A DNA stretch of 64,000 nt from Roseateles violae (GTDB taxonomy: Bacteria; Pseudomonadota; Gammaproteobacteria; Burkholderiales; Burkholderiaceae_C): positions 248,001 to 312,000 of the forward strand of contig NZ_JAUHHC010000003.1 of the NCBI RefSeq assembly GCF_030410485.1, in the 5' to 3' direction. The notes under the pieces were generated by a model that was not told where the DNA came from, ran no database searches, and saw nothing but the letters and a program-made list of their open reading frames with translations. This document shows, piece by piece, positions 36,001 to 45,537 of the stretch. Each line of letters opens with the position of its first letter. Position 1 is the first letter of the stretch. The position numbers and the translations under genes were made by a program.

Positions 36001-37479
36001 TCAGGATTCCAGTGCCGCCGGGCGCTTGGCGCCGAATAGTGCGGCGACCTTCTTCTTCGGCTTGATATAGCTGGACAGGCCCTTGGGTGCCGCGGCGGCG
36101 CCCTTCTCCCAGGCCGGCGGCGCCTCGCCGCTGGCGCTGGCTTCGTAGGGTTTGTCGAAGAAGGGGTCACGCGGCGCTGGTGCCGGCGCGCGGTAGACCG
36201 GGCGCGGCGCGGCGGCAGATGGCTGCTCGCCATCGCGCTCGCGGCGCGGGCGCGCCGGGCGCTCGAAGCGCTCCGAACGGGCCGGGCGGTCGTCCTCGAG
36301 CTCGATCGCTTCCAGATCGATCTTGCGCTTGATCAGCTTCTCGATATCGCCGATCAGACGGGCATCGCTGCGCGCCACCAGGGTCACCGCGATGCCCGAG
36401 GCACCGGCGCGGCCGGTACGGCCGATCCGGTGCACATAGTCCTCGGCATTGAAGGGCACGTCGAAGTTGAAGACGGCCGGCAGGTCGGCAATGTCCAGGC
36501 CGCGCGCGGCGACGTCGGTGGCGACCAGCAGATCAACCTCCTGGCGCTTGAAGGCGTCGAGCGACTTCAGGCGCTCGTCCTGCGACTTGTCGCCGTGGAG
36601 GGCCGCAGTGCGCAGGCCATCGCGCTCGAAGGAGCGGGCCAGGCGGGCCGCGCCGAGCTTGGAATTGACGAAGACAATCGCCTGCTTGATCTCGCGCTGG
36701 CGCAGGATCTGCTTGACCACCGCGCGCTTGTCCTCGTCATCGACGCTGTAGAACAGCTGCTCGACCGTCGAGGCGGTCGCGTTCGGCCGCGCCACCTCGA
36801 CGAGGATGGGGTCCTGCAGATAGCTCTGGGCCAGGCGCTTGATCTCGGGCGAGAAGGTGGCCGAGAACAGCAGGGTCTGGCGGGTCTTGGGCAGGTAGCT
36901 GAGGATGCGCTGCAGATCGGGCAGGAAGCCGATGTCCAGCATGCGGTCGGCCTCGTCGAGCACGACGTACTCGACCTGGTTCAGCACGCAATTCTTGGCC
37001 TCGATGTGGTCCAAGAGGCGGCCGGGCGTGGCGATCAGCACCTCGACGCCGGCCTTCAGCTGCAGGGTCTGCGGCTTCATGTCGATGCCGCCGAAGACGC
37101 AGGCGGAGCGCAGATTGGTGTGCTTGGCGTAGGCCTTGACGTTGTTGGCGACCTGGTCGGCCAGCTCGCGCGTCGGCGCGATCACCAGCGCGCGCACCGG
37201 GTGGCGGGCCGGTGAGACGCTGGCGTTCTCGTGCTTGAGCATGCGCTGCAGCAGCGGGATCGAAAAGGCGGCGGTCTTGCCGGTGCCGGTCTGGGCGGCG
37301 CCCATCACGTCACGACCGTCCAGCACGATGGGGATCGCCTTGGCCTGGATCGGCGTCATGGTCGCGTAGCCGGAATCGGCCACCGCGCGCAGCAGTTTGG
37401 CGTCCAGCGGCAGCGTGTCGAAGCGCGCGGGCGCTTGTTGCGGAAGCTCGGCTGCTTCGGTCGTTTGGATGTCGGTCAT
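36001..37479 (-). CDS. rhlE: DEAD-box RNA helicase, RhlE type
   Basis: A 492-residue ATP-dependent RNA helicase. Motifs in order: Q motif in YATMTPIQAKAIP, Walker A AQTGTGKT, PTRELADQV, ATPGRLLDHIE, DEAD in VLDEADRMLD, SAT in LLFSATF, and HRIGRTGRAG. The C-terminal tail of about 110 residues is Arg/Pro/Ala-rich and disordered, as in RhlE proteins that assist RNA decay or ribosome assembly. The frame opens at 37506, but the ATG at 37479 gives the simpler N-terminus. Confidence 0.92.
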   Translation of the reverse strand: MTDIQTTEAAELPQQAPARFDTLPLDAKLLRAVADSGYATMTPIQAKAIPIVLDGRDVMGAAQTGTGKTAAFSIPLLQRMLKHENASVSPARHPVRALVIAPTRELADQVANNVKAYAKHTNLRSACVFGGIDMKPQTLQLKAGVEVLIATPGRLLDHIEAKNCVLNQVEYVVLDEADRMLDIGFLPDLQRILSYLPKTRQTLLFSATFSPEIKRLAQSYLQDPILVEVARPNATASTVEQLFYSVDDEDKRAVVKQILRQREIKQAIVFVNSKLGAARLARSFERDGLRTAALHGDKSQDERLKSLDAFKRQEVDLLVATDVAARGLDIADLPAVFNFDVPFNAEDYVHRIGRTGRAGASGIAVTLVARSDARLIGDIEKLIKRKIDLEAIELEDDRPARSERFERPARPRRERDGEQPSAAAPRPVYRAPAPAPRDPFFDKPYEASASGEAPPAWEKGAAAAPKGLSSYIKPKKKVAALFGAKRPAALES

Positions 37480-37506
37480 CCCATGATTATCCGCGATCCG
37501 CGGCAA

Positions 37507-38655
37507 TCACTCGGGTTTGCCCTGGGAATGCAGCTCGGCGACCGCGCGCGCCTCGCTCTTCGGCGCATTGCGGAAGACCAGCCATTTGGGCGTCTTGAAG
37601 CGGACGATGCGCCAGTACAGGCCCACATAGGTGACGGCGAACAGCAGCATGCAGGCGACGATCATCGGCGTCGAATCCCAGAACAGCAGGGCCGGCGCCA
37701 GCGAGGACACGCACAGCGTCCACAGATAGGGGGCCGTCATCGAGTTGCGGCGCGTCATCACCCGGGCGTCGTGGGCGCCGATTGCCCAGCGCATCAGGCG
37801 GCGGTAGATCAGCGAGTGCAGGTGGATGCCATCGGGCTCGCCCGGCGGCGCATCGCGCAGGATGCGGCGGCGATAGATCGAGAACAGCGTCTCGAAGACC
37901 GGGTAGATGCAGACCATCAGCGCGAACAGCGGCGACACCTGCGGATGCCGTGCGATCAGCAGCACGCCGATCTCAGCCAGGAAGAAGCCCATGAAGTAGG
38001 CGCCGCCATCGCCGAGGAAGATCAGGCCGGCCGGGAAGTTCCAGACGAAGAAGCCGAGGATGGCGCCGACGCCGGCCAGCGCCCATAGCGCCAGCTCGAC
38101 GTCGCCGACCTGCTGGGCCACATAGGCGAAGGCCAGCAGCATCAGGCTGACGCACATCGAGGACAGGCCGTTGAAGCCGTCGATGATGTTGACGGAGTTG
38201 GCGACGCCGGCGACGGCGAACACGGTGGCGATGGTCGCGCCGACGGTGGTGGCAACCAGCCAGTCGACGCCGGGAATGTCGGTGCGGGTGATCAGCGCGC
38301 CCATCAGCCAGGCCCCCAGCGCGGCGGAAACGGCCGTCGCCAGCAGGCGCTTACCGGGCGAAACCTTCTTCGTGAAGTCCTCGATCAGGCCGGCGGCAAA
38401 GGCCGGCAGGCCGCAAAGCAGCAGCAGCAGGCCGAGCCGGGCCTCCAGATGGCCGAGCACCAGCATCACGGCCGCGCAGGCCGCCAGGCCGGCGAAGATG
38501 CCGACACCGCCGATGCGCGGCACTGGGCGGGCGTGGAATTTCTGCGGCCCCGACAAATCATGGTCGGCCGACAAATAGCCGTGCGTCGTAGACGAGCGGA
38601 CGACAAACAGCGTAACGATCGTCGCCACCGCAAAAGGGATCAGCAAATACAGCAT
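37507..38655 (-). CDS. WecA-type polyprenyl-phosphate N-acetylhexosamine-1-phosphate transferase
   Basis: A 382-residue integral membrane enzyme of the MraY/WecA family with about 10-11 membrane segments. The Mg-site motif is SVNIIDGFNGLSS, the next is FLGDGGAYFMGF, and the cytoplasmic His motif is DGIHLHSLIYRR. These enzymes start a polysaccharide by placing a sugar-1-phosphate (GlcNAc, FucNAc or QuiNAc) on undecaprenyl phosphate. It diverges from the export gene of the polysaccharide locus, so it is the probable initiating transferase of that locus. Confidence 0.88.
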   Translation of the reverse strand: MLYLLIPFAVATIVTLFVVRSSTTHGYLSADHDLSGPQKFHARPVPRIGGVGIFAGLAACAAVMLVLGHLEARLGLLLLLCGLPAFAAGLIEDFTKKVSPGKRLLATAVSAALGAWLMGALITRTDIPGVDWLVATTVGATIATVFAVAGVANSVNIIDGFNGLSSMCVSLMLLAFAYVAQQVGDVELALWALAGVGAILGFFVWNFPAGLIFLGDGGAYFMGFFLAEIGVLLIARHPQVSPLFALMVCIYPVFETLFSIYRRRILRDAPPGEPDGIHLHSLIYRRLMRWAIGAHDARVMTRRNSMTAPYLWTLCVSSLAPALLFWDSTPMIVACMLLFAVTYVGLYWRIVRFKTPKWLVFRNAPKSEARAVAELHSQGKPE

Positions 38656-38700
38656 CCGGCCAGTGTAGCGGCGCCCGCCTCGGCCATCGCCCGGCGCCGC

Positions 38701-38706
38701 TAGAAT
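38701..38706 (+). promoter_or_regulatory. Candidate -10 box of the polysaccharide operon
   Basis: TAGAAT in the 110-nt gap between the divergent initiating transferase and the export gene, about 60 nt before the start. The -35 is not convincing. No JUMPstart/ops element is visible here. Confidence 0.35.
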
Positions 38707-38765
38707 GCCGCCCGTCACAGCCAACTCTCCTCAGAGCGCTGCAAAACCATAGCGAGCTAGATTTC

Positions 38766-40808
38766 ATGACGTTCTGCAAGTTCTTGGGCTCCGCGTCGAC
38801 GACGCGCCATGGGAGTGGAAGCATCGATCCGGTCGGCGGGCGCGCGTCGCTCGGGCGAGCCGCCCGCCAGGGCCTGCTGCTGCTGACCATCGGCGCCCAG
38901 TTGCTGACGCTGAACGGTCCGGCGTTGGCGCAGAGCAATGGCGTCGACAGCCGCGGCGGCTATAGCGGCGGGAACGGCGACACCGGCCCCTTCCGTCTGC
39001 CGCAGCAGGCGCCCCGGCAAGGCGGCGAGAACGGCAGCAATGCCGACGTGCTCGATGCCGCAGTGCCGCGCCGCGAACCACCGCCGCCGGTCTATATCCC
39101 GAGCGAGTTCGAGCGCTATGTGCAGCGCGCCATCGGTGCCAGCCTGACCGACAGCCGGCAACCGGGCAGCCGCACCTATTCCGAGGCCGACAAGGAGCTG
39201 CTCGAGCAGGCGGCCGAGATCCGGCGCTTCGGCTCCGAGCTGATGACGCCGAGCGTGCGCGGCGGCATGGCGCCGGAATCCGGCAACCAGATCCCGCTGG
39301 ACTACACGATCGGTGTCGGCGACGAGGTGCTGCTGACGCTGTGGGGCTCGGTCGATGCCGATCTGCGCCTGATCGTCGATCGCGGCGGCCGCATCGTCAT
39401 CCCGCGTGTCGGCCCCGTCATGGTGGCCGGCCTGCGCTACGCCGATCTCGCACCGGCGATCGAGCAGCGCGTCGGCCAGGTGTTCCGCAACTTCAAGCTC
39501 AGCGCCTCGATGGGCCGGCTGCGCAGCATCCGCGTCTACGTCACCGGCTTCACCCGCCGCCCCGGCGCCTACACGGTCAGCAGCCTGGCGACGCTGGTCA
39601 ATGCGCTGATGCAGGCGGGTGGCCCGTCCGGCGTCGGCAGCTATCGCAATATCGAGCTGCGACGCGCCGGCAAGATGGTCAGCAGCTTCGACTTCTACGA
39701 TCTGCTGATCAGGGGCGACAAGACGGCCGACCGCTCGCTGCAGGCCGAGGATGTGATCCATATCGGCCCGACCGGCCCGCAGGTGGCCCTGGTCGGCAGC
39801 GTCAACAAGCCGGCCATCTTCGAGCTGAAGCCGGGCGAGACGCTGGACGATGTGCTGGCCATGGCCGGCGGCTTCACCGCCGTGGCCGACCGCAGCCGCC
39901 TGAGCGTCGAGCATGTAGACGCGCGCAACGACACGCGCATCAGCGAGCTCAGCCTGCCCAAGGAAGGCCGTCAGCAGCCGCGCAGCGGCGATCTGCTGCG
40001 CGCCTACAGTGCCGTCACGGCCTCGCTGCCCCAGAACAAGCAGAACAAGCGCGTGCGCATCGAGGGCGAGGTTCAGCATCCGGGCGAATTCATCCTGCCG
40101 GCCAGCAGCAGCATCAGCGACGCGATCAAGGCCGCCGGCGGCCTGACCCGCGATGCCTATCTGTATGGCACCGACTTCAGCCGCGAAAGCGTGCGCCTGT
40201 CACAGCAGGAGAATTACGAACGGGCGTTGCGCGACCTGGAAACCGAATTCACCCGCGCCGCCACGACGCAGCGGACGATTTCGGCCGACGACGCCGCCGC
40301 GCAGACCGGCAAGGCGCAGAACACCGCCCGCCTGCTCGAACGGCTGCGCGCGCTGCGACCGACCGGCCGCATCGTCTTGCAGATGAACCCGCGCGAGCCC
40401 AGCCTGCCCAACCTGACGCTCGAGGACGGCGATCGGCTGCTGATCCCGGCCCGCCCGAGCAGCGTCGGCGTGTTCGGCAGCGTGTTCAATGCGGGCAGCT
40501 ATCTGTATGCCGACGGGCGCTCGGTGGGCGACTTCATGGCGCTGGCCGGTGGCCCCTCGCGCGGTGCCGATTCCGACAACGCCTTCGTGCTCCGCGCCAA
40601 TGGTAGCGTCGTCAGCGCACGCCAGAAGACCAACGGCTGGCTGATGAGCGGCGGCCTCGAGAAGATCGACGCAGAGCCCGGCGACACCGTCTTCGTGCCC
40701 GAGGAGTTGAACAAGACCACCTTCATGCAGGACGTGAAGGACTGGACGCAGATCCTCTATCAGTTCGGCCTGGGTGCTGCTGCGCTGGTGACCCTGAAGA
40801 ACAACTGA
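38766..40808 (+). CDS. Polysaccharide export outer-membrane protein (Wza-type, multiple SLBB)
   Basis: A 680-residue exported protein. A long n-region precedes the hydrophobic signal segment (about residues 34-56, ending ALAQ). The Poly_export domain (about 170-260) has DYTIGVGDEVLLTLWGSVDA. Three or more SLBB domains follow (VYVTGFTRRPGAYTV, ALVGSVNKPAIFELKPGE, RIEGEVQHPGEFILPASS, GVFGSVFNAGSYLYADG). The last 20 residues form a hydrophobic helix before LKNN. Unlike E. coli Wza there is no lipobox Cys at the signal end. It should form the outer-membrane exit channel with the Wzz protein that follows by 22 nt. Confidence 0.9.
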   Translation: MTFCKFLGSASTTRHGSGSIDPVGGRASLGRAARQGLLLLTIGAQLLTLNGPALAQSNGVDSRGGYSGGNGDTGPFRLPQQAPRQGGENGSNADVLDAAVPRREPPPPVYIPSEFERYVQRAIGASLTDSRQPGSRTYSEADKELLEQAAEIRRFGSELMTPSVRGGMAPESGNQIPLDYTIGVGDEVLLTLWGSVDADLRLIVDRGGRIVIPRVGPVMVAGLRYADLAPAIEQRVGQVFRNFKLSASMGRLRSIRVYVTGFTRRPGAYTVSSLATLVNALMQAGGPSGVGSYRNIELRRAGKMVSSFDFYDLLIRGDKTADRSLQAEDVIHIGPTGPQVALVGSVNKPAIFELKPGETLDDVLAMAGGFTAVADRSRLSVEHVDARNDTRISELSLPKEGRQQPRSGDLLRAYSAVTASLPQNKQNKRVRIEGEVQHPGEFILPASSSISDAIKAAGGLTRDAYLYGTDFSRESVRLSQQENYERALRDLETEFTRAATTQRTISADDAAAQTGKAQNTARLLERLRALRPTGRIVLQMNPREPSLPNLTLEDGDRLLIPARPSSVGVFGSVFNAGSYLYADGRSVGDFMALAGGPSRGADSDNAFVLRANGSVVSARQKTNGWLMSGGLEKIDAEPGDTVFVPEELNKTTFMQDVKDWTQILYQFGLGAAALVTLKNN

Positions 40809-40830
40809 GCGGCACGACCGGAACCCATTC

Positions 40831-42018
40831 ATGACATCCATGCCTCCTCACGCCCCCAACGTACGACCGGCCGAGGATGCCGTCGACGATGGCATCGATC
40901 TGCTGGAAATCGCCACCGTGCTCGCCTCGCACTGGCGCCTGTTGATCATCGCCCCAGTGGTCGCCGGCGCGCTCGCCATCGGCGCCAGCTACCTGATTGC
41001 ACCAACGTTCACCGCCAGAACAACCTTTCTGCCGCCGCAACAGCAACAGAGCGCGGCCGCCACGGCGCTGGCCTCGCTGGGCGCCTTGTCCGGCCTGGCC
41101 GGCAGCAGCGGAATCAAGACACCAGGCGATCAATATGTGGCCCTGATGCAAAGCGCCAATGTCGAGGATCGCATCGTGGATCGCTTCAAGCTCCTCGAGG
41201 TCTACGATGTCAAATATCGCTTCCTCGCGCGCCAGACACTCAAGCAGAACGTTCGCATCACCCTGGGCAAAAAGGACGGATTAATTACCGCTGAGGTTGA
41301 TGCCCATGACCCGACCATGGCCGCCGACATCGCGAATCAATATGTCGCGGAGTTGCGCCGCCTTTCGGCAGAGCTAGCGCTGACCGAAGCGCAGCAACGC
41401 CGCGTCTTCTTCGAAAATGAGTTGAAGCGAACGCGAGCCAAGCTGACGGACGCCCAGCAAGCGCTGCAAAGCAGCGGCTTCAATGCTGGCGCACTGAAGG
41501 CCGAACCCAAGGCTGCGGCGGAGAGCTACGCCAGGCTCCAGGCCCAGATCGCCGCCGCCGAGGTGCAGCTACAAGTCGTTCGGCGCGCGCTCTCGGACAC
41601 GGCGCCGGAAGTCCAGCAGCAGTTGGTGCAATTGAGTGCGCTGAGGTCACAGCTGCTCAAACTGGAAGGCTCGGCCACCGCGCCCAGTGATGCCGATTAC
41701 GTTAGCCATTACCGTGAGTTCAAGTATCAAGAAACACTCTTCGATCTGTTCTCCAAGCAATTCGAAATGGCGCGGCTGGACGAGAGTCGCGAGGGCGCGC
41801 TGATCCAGGTCGTCGATGCCGCAACGCCACCCGAACGCAAGAGCAAGCCGGCACGGGCGATAATCGCGATCGCCACCGCCGCCGCCGCTTTCCTGCTCCT
41901 TGTCGTTTGGGTGCTTGTTCGTCATTCCATACGCACGACTTCCAAACACCCCCACGCCGCGGAAAAATTTGCCCGCTTGCGAGCAGCATTGAAAACAGGC
42001 CGATCGAGCGGCACCTGA
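40831..42018 (+). CDS. Wzz-type chain-length regulator
   Basis: A 395-residue inner-membrane protein of the Wzz/polysaccharide co-polymerase class. The first membrane segment (about residues 32-55) is followed by AGALAIGASYLIAPTFTART, a long periplasmic coiled-coil region (about 150-300) and a second membrane segment near the C-terminus (PARAIIAIATAAAAFLLLVV). The Pro-rich pattern before it (ATPPERKSKPARA) is typical. No cytoplasmic tyrosine kinase follows, so it controls chain length with Wzy and not by a BY-kinase. Confidence 0.88.
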   Translation: MTSMPPHAPNVRPAEDAVDDGIDLLEIATVLASHWRLLIIAPVVAGALAIGASYLIAPTFTARTTFLPPQQQQSAAATALASLGALSGLAGSSGIKTPGDQYVALMQSANVEDRIVDRFKLLEVYDVKYRFLARQTLKQNVRITLGKKDGLITAEVDAHDPTMAADIANQYVAELRRLSAELALTEAQQRRVFFENELKRTRAKLTDAQQALQSSGFNAGALKAEPKAAAESYARLQAQIAAAEVQLQVVRRALSDTAPEVQQQLVQLSALRSQLLKLEGSATAPSDADYVSHYREFKYQETLFDLFSKQFEMARLDESREGALIQVVDAATPPERKSKPARAIIAIATAAAAFLLLVVWVLVRHSIRTTSKHPHAAEKFARLRAALKTGRSSGT

Positions 42019-42213
42019 CGCCGCATTCACATTGCAACCGGGCTTGGGCACATGGGTTAGGAGAGTAACCGTCTTCTCCTGCTTGGCCTATGCAAACCCG
42101 AAACGCCTCAATTGCGAGCCACTTGGGGACGGCCTACTCGATCCGCGGTGCACTACCACCCAGACGCAGTTACTTGCATGACTCGCCGAAATTAAGCACA
42201 TAGCGAGGAAGAT

Positions 42214-43326
42214 ATGAGCAACCAGAAACCGATATACGTCACGCAGCCTCAACTGCCTGCGCTGCAGGATTTCACACAATTGCTGGGTCAAATCTGGGAC
42301 AGCAAGGTACTCACCAACGGCGGCCCCTTCCATCAGCAACTCGAAGGTGCCCTGTGCGATTACCTGGGGGTCAAGCATCTGGCCCTGTTCACCAATGCAA
42401 CCATTGCACTCGTCACCGCACTTCAGGCGCTGCGAGTCACAGGCGAAGTAATCACCACGCCGTACTCATTCGTCGCGACTGCACATTCCTTGCTCTGGAA
42501 TGGCATAAAGCCGGTTTTCGTCGACATAGATCCCGACACTCTAAATCTCGACCCAGCAAAAATTGAGGCGGCCATCACACCTCAGACCACCGCAATCATG
42601 CCGGTGCACTGCTATGGGAACCCTTGCAATGTCGCGGAAATCCAGAGGATCGCCGATATTTACGGACTCAAGGTCATATACGACGCAGCACACGCTTTTG
42701 CCGTGAATATCGATTCGGGGAGCATCCTCAATCACGGCGACCTATCCGTACTCAGTTTCCATGCCACCAAGGTGTTCAATACCTTCGAGGGCGGCGCCAT
42801 CATCTGTCCCGATGCAAAGATGAAGCAACGCATCGACCACCTGAAGAACTTTGGGTTTGTCGACGAAACCACAGTCGTAGCGCCCGGCATCAACGGCAAG
42901 ATGAACGAAATGCAAGCCGCATTCGGGCTGCTTCAACTCCGAGACATAGACGCCGCAATAGATGCACGCCAAGCAATAGACGCCAGGTACCGGACAGCCC
43001 TCAATGGCGTCCCGGGCGTGCAATGCGTTAGCAACACTGCAGCGTCACGCACCAACTACTCCTATTTTCCGATCCTCATTGACTCAAAATACCCCGAGAC
43101 CAGGGACAATCTTTATTTTCGACTCCGCCAGCATGACATCTACGCAAGGCGATATTTCTATCCGTTGATCACTGACTTTCCGATGTATCGCGGGCTGGCC
43201 TCCGCATCCCCATCCAATTTGCCCGTTGCCAAGAAAATCGCCGAGCAGGTGATATGCCTGCCCATTTATCCAAATCTGACCGAAGCCGATCAATCTAGAA
43301 TTATTGCCGTGATCAGAGGCGGGTGA
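42214..43326 (+). CDS. DegT/DnrJ/EryC1-family sugar aminotransferase (VioA-like)
   Basis: A 370-residue PLP-dependent nucleotide-sugar aminotransferase. The PLP Lys lies in SFHATKVFNTFEGGAIIC, and the phosphate-binding and domain signatures VITTPYSFVATAHSLLWNG and MPVHCYGNPCNVAEI are clear. The combination TNGGPFHQQLE and HATKVFNTFEGG recalls VioA, which makes dTDP-4-amino-4,6-dideoxy-D-glucose (Qui4N). AGGAAG lies 5-10 nt upstream. It begins a visibly more A/T-rich stretch of the locus. dTDP-sugar precursors (RmlA/RmlB) are not coded in the window. Confidence 0.85.
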   Translation: MSNQKPIYVTQPQLPALQDFTQLLGQIWDSKVLTNGGPFHQQLEGALCDYLGVKHLALFTNATIALVTALQALRVTGEVITTPYSFVATAHSLLWNGIKPVFVDIDPDTLNLDPAKIEAAITPQTTAIMPVHCYGNPCNVAEIQRIADIYGLKVIYDAAHAFAVNIDSGSILNHGDLSVLSFHATKVFNTFEGGAIICPDAKMKQRIDHLKNFGFVDETTVVAPGINGKMNEMQAAFGLLQLRDIDAAIDARQAIDARYRTALNGVPGVQCVSNTAASRTNYSYFPILIDSKYPETRDNLYFRLRQHDIYARRYFYPLITDFPMYRGLASASPSNLPVAKKIAEQVICLPIYPNLTEADQSRIIAVIRGG

Positions 43327-43328
43327 TC

Positions 43329-44003
43329 ATGAGCACGCCCATCGCAATCGTCGGCGCAGGCGGATTCGCACGCGAAGTACTTCAGATTATCCTCGACATC
43401 AATGACCAATCACCGCAGGCTCCCATATGGCAGCCCGTAGGCTTCATCATTGAGCACGGCTACTCAAATCCCGGCACAATACATGGACTACCTGTCCATA
43501 CAGGGCTGACATGGCTTAGCAGCCATCCAGAAGTTCAAACCATAATTGCTATTGGCGCGCCGTCTGCGCGCCGGCAAGTCGCATTACGCCTTGCAGAAGT
43601 CTGCCAGAACGCCTTCGCCACCTTGGTTCACCCAAGGGCATGGATCGGCCGACATGTGGAAATTGGGCCTGGTTCAGTTATATGCGCGGGCAGTTTACTG
43701 ACAACGGACATCAGCATTGGAGCCCATGTGCAAATTCACATTGGGGGCACCATTGGACATGATGCGACATTAGACGACTTCGCGACGCTCTATCCAAGCG
43801 TGAAAATCTCTGGGAACGTCCACCTGGGCGAGGGTTGCGAGATCGGAGCGGGCAGCGTATTTATCCCCAAGACGCATGTCGGTCGCTGGGCTGTTGTTGG
43901 CGCCGGCTCAGTAGTCACAAAACCGCTCCCGGAAAATACCACTGCCGTTGGCGCCCCTGCACGAGCAATTAAAACTCACCCAGCCAATTGGCACGAAGGC
44001 TGA
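43329..44003 (+). CDS. NeuD/PglD-type nucleotide-sugar acetyltransferase (VioB-like)
   Basis: A 224-residue acyltransferase. An N-terminal Rossmann-like lobe (IAIVGAGGFAREVLQII) binds the sugar nucleotide, then a left-handed beta-helix of hexapeptide repeats (about residues 95-215) ends GAGSVVTKPLPENTTAVGAP. Such proteins N-acetylate 4-amino sugars. Following a VioA-like aminotransferase by 2 nt, it probably makes dTDP-Qui4NAc. A GTG at 43323 is an alternative start. Confidence 0.85.
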   Translation: MSTPIAIVGAGGFAREVLQIILDINDQSPQAPIWQPVGFIIEHGYSNPGTIHGLPVHTGLTWLSSHPEVQTIIAIGAPSARRQVALRLAEVCQNAFATLVHPRAWIGRHVEIGPGSVICAGSLLTTDISIGAHVQIHIGGTIGHDATLDDFATLYPSVKISGNVHLGEGCEIGAGSVFIPKTHVGRWAVVGAGSVVTKPLPENTTAVGAPARAIKTHPANWHEG

Positions 44004-44006
44004 TCG

Positions 44007-45521
44007 ATGAGCTTGCGCCATAATGTTGCGACAACTTATGCTAGCCAGATTTATGTAACGCTACTCTCGTTGGCTGTAATGCCAATCTACTTGCGTTACA
44101 TGGGCAGCGAAGCTTATGGCCTGGTCGGATTTTTCACCATGCTCCAAGCCTGGTTCCAGATCTTGGATATGGGTTTGGGACCGGCATTGTCGCGCGATAT
44201 CGCACGTCAGCGTGCCGGCGCAATTCCAATTCAGGAACTGCGCGTTTTGTTCAGCGCCCTTGAGAATATTTTTATACTGATCGCAGTTCTTGGCGCGGTT
44301 GCATTGACATTGACAGCCCCTTATGTGGCCAGCCATTGGATCAAGACGCATGTGCTGTCCACCGAGTCGGTGGCCGCGTCCGTGCTAATGATGGGGCTAA
44401 CAATACCCCTGCGCTGGATCGCCGGGCTGTATCGAAGCGTCATTGCAGGCCACGAACGCATGGCCTGGCTGGCAGGCTTCAATGCAGCCGGAGCGACCGC
44501 TAGATTTCCAGGTGCATTACTAGTATTGGAGCTTTGGAGCAAACTGCCAACCACTTTTTTTGCGTTCCAACTGTTTGTGGCAGTATTGGAATTCGTCATT
44601 CTCGCCGCCATATCACACAGACTGCTACCCCGTCACTCACGAGCCTCTTGGCGCGAACAACTGATGCAGGTTCGCCGATTGGGTAGTTTCTCGCTGATGA
44701 TTGCGGCGACCGCGGTCATCTGGATCACAGTAACCCAGGTTGACAAACTGCTTCTGTCGCATCTTCTTACTCTTAGCGACTACGGGTATTTCTCTCTCGC
44801 CATCGTCGTGGCTGGCGGAGTCAATCTGCTTGCCGCCCCCATTTCGCAAGCACTTCTTCCCACACTGGCCAGATTACACGCGAAGGAGGATCATGCAGCA
44901 TTGATCGCGACCTATCGGAAATCCAGCCAGCTTACCTGCCTCATTACGATCCCCTGTGCGTTGATGCTATCGTTCTTTCCTGAGCAAATACTTTTTGCAT
45001 GGATCAACGACATCAATGCCGCACACAAGGCAGCCCCCATCATTGCGGGCTATGCAATAGGAAATGCGATTCTAGCAATCTCAGCGTTTCCATACCTTTT
45101 GCAGTATGCAAGAGGATCATTGCGCTTGCATCTGCTGGGCAATCTTCTGCTAGTGATGATTTTGGTACCTGCCATCATCTGGATTAGCCCGGAGTACGGC
45201 GCAGTGGGCGCAGCAGGAGTTTGGCTCGCAGCGATCACGCTCTACTTTCTTGTATGGGTAACGCTATCTCACGCCAAGCTAGAGCCGGGTCTGCATGGGC
45301 CGTGGGTATACGATATTGCGCGCATCGCTGGTGCCAGCCTGCTCACGACGGCGCTGTTACATTCCCTAGTTACATGGCCCCAAGGACGCCTGTCGAGCGT
45401 CGCCACGGTGCTCGCCATATGGCTAGCTGCAACTATAACGGGAGCTTTATCAGCAAACGACCCAACAGCTCGTCGGCTGATATTGAAAGCCCTTGCATTG
45501 ACCCGGCATCATTCAAGATGA
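44007..45521 (+). CDS. Wzx-type flippase (MOP superfamily), first copy
   Basis: A 504-residue membrane protein with about 12-14 helices of the polysaccharide transport (MATE-like) type. The N-terminal SLRHNVATTYASQIYVTLLS and MPIYLRYMGSEAYGLVGFF pattern, and DMGLGPALSRDIAR, are typical of lipid-linked oligosaccharide flippases. It should move undecaprenyl-linked repeat units to the periplasm. It lies 3 nt after the acetyltransferase. The window holds a second flippase at 57289-58785. Confidence 0.88.
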   Translation: MSLRHNVATTYASQIYVTLLSLAVMPIYLRYMGSEAYGLVGFFTMLQAWFQILDMGLGPALSRDIARQRAGAIPIQELRVLFSALENIFILIAVLGAVALTLTAPYVASHWIKTHVLSTESVAASVLMMGLTIPLRWIAGLYRSVIAGHERMAWLAGFNAAGATARFPGALLVLELWSKLPTTFFAFQLFVAVLEFVILAAISHRLLPRHSRASWREQLMQVRRLGSFSLMIAATAVIWITVTQVDKLLLSHLLTLSDYGYFSLAIVVAGGVNLLAAPISQALLPTLARLHAKEDHAALIATYRKSSQLTCLITIPCALMLSFFPEQILFAWINDINAAHKAAPIIAGYAIGNAILAISAFPYLLQYARGSLRLHLLGNLLLVMILVPAIIWISPEYGAVGAAGVWLAAITLYFLVWVTLSHAKLEPGLHGPWVYDIARIAGASLLTTALLHSLVTWPQGRLSSVATVLAIWLAATITGALSANDPTARRLILKALALTRHHSR

Positions 45522-45537
45522 CCACAAGTATTCACCC

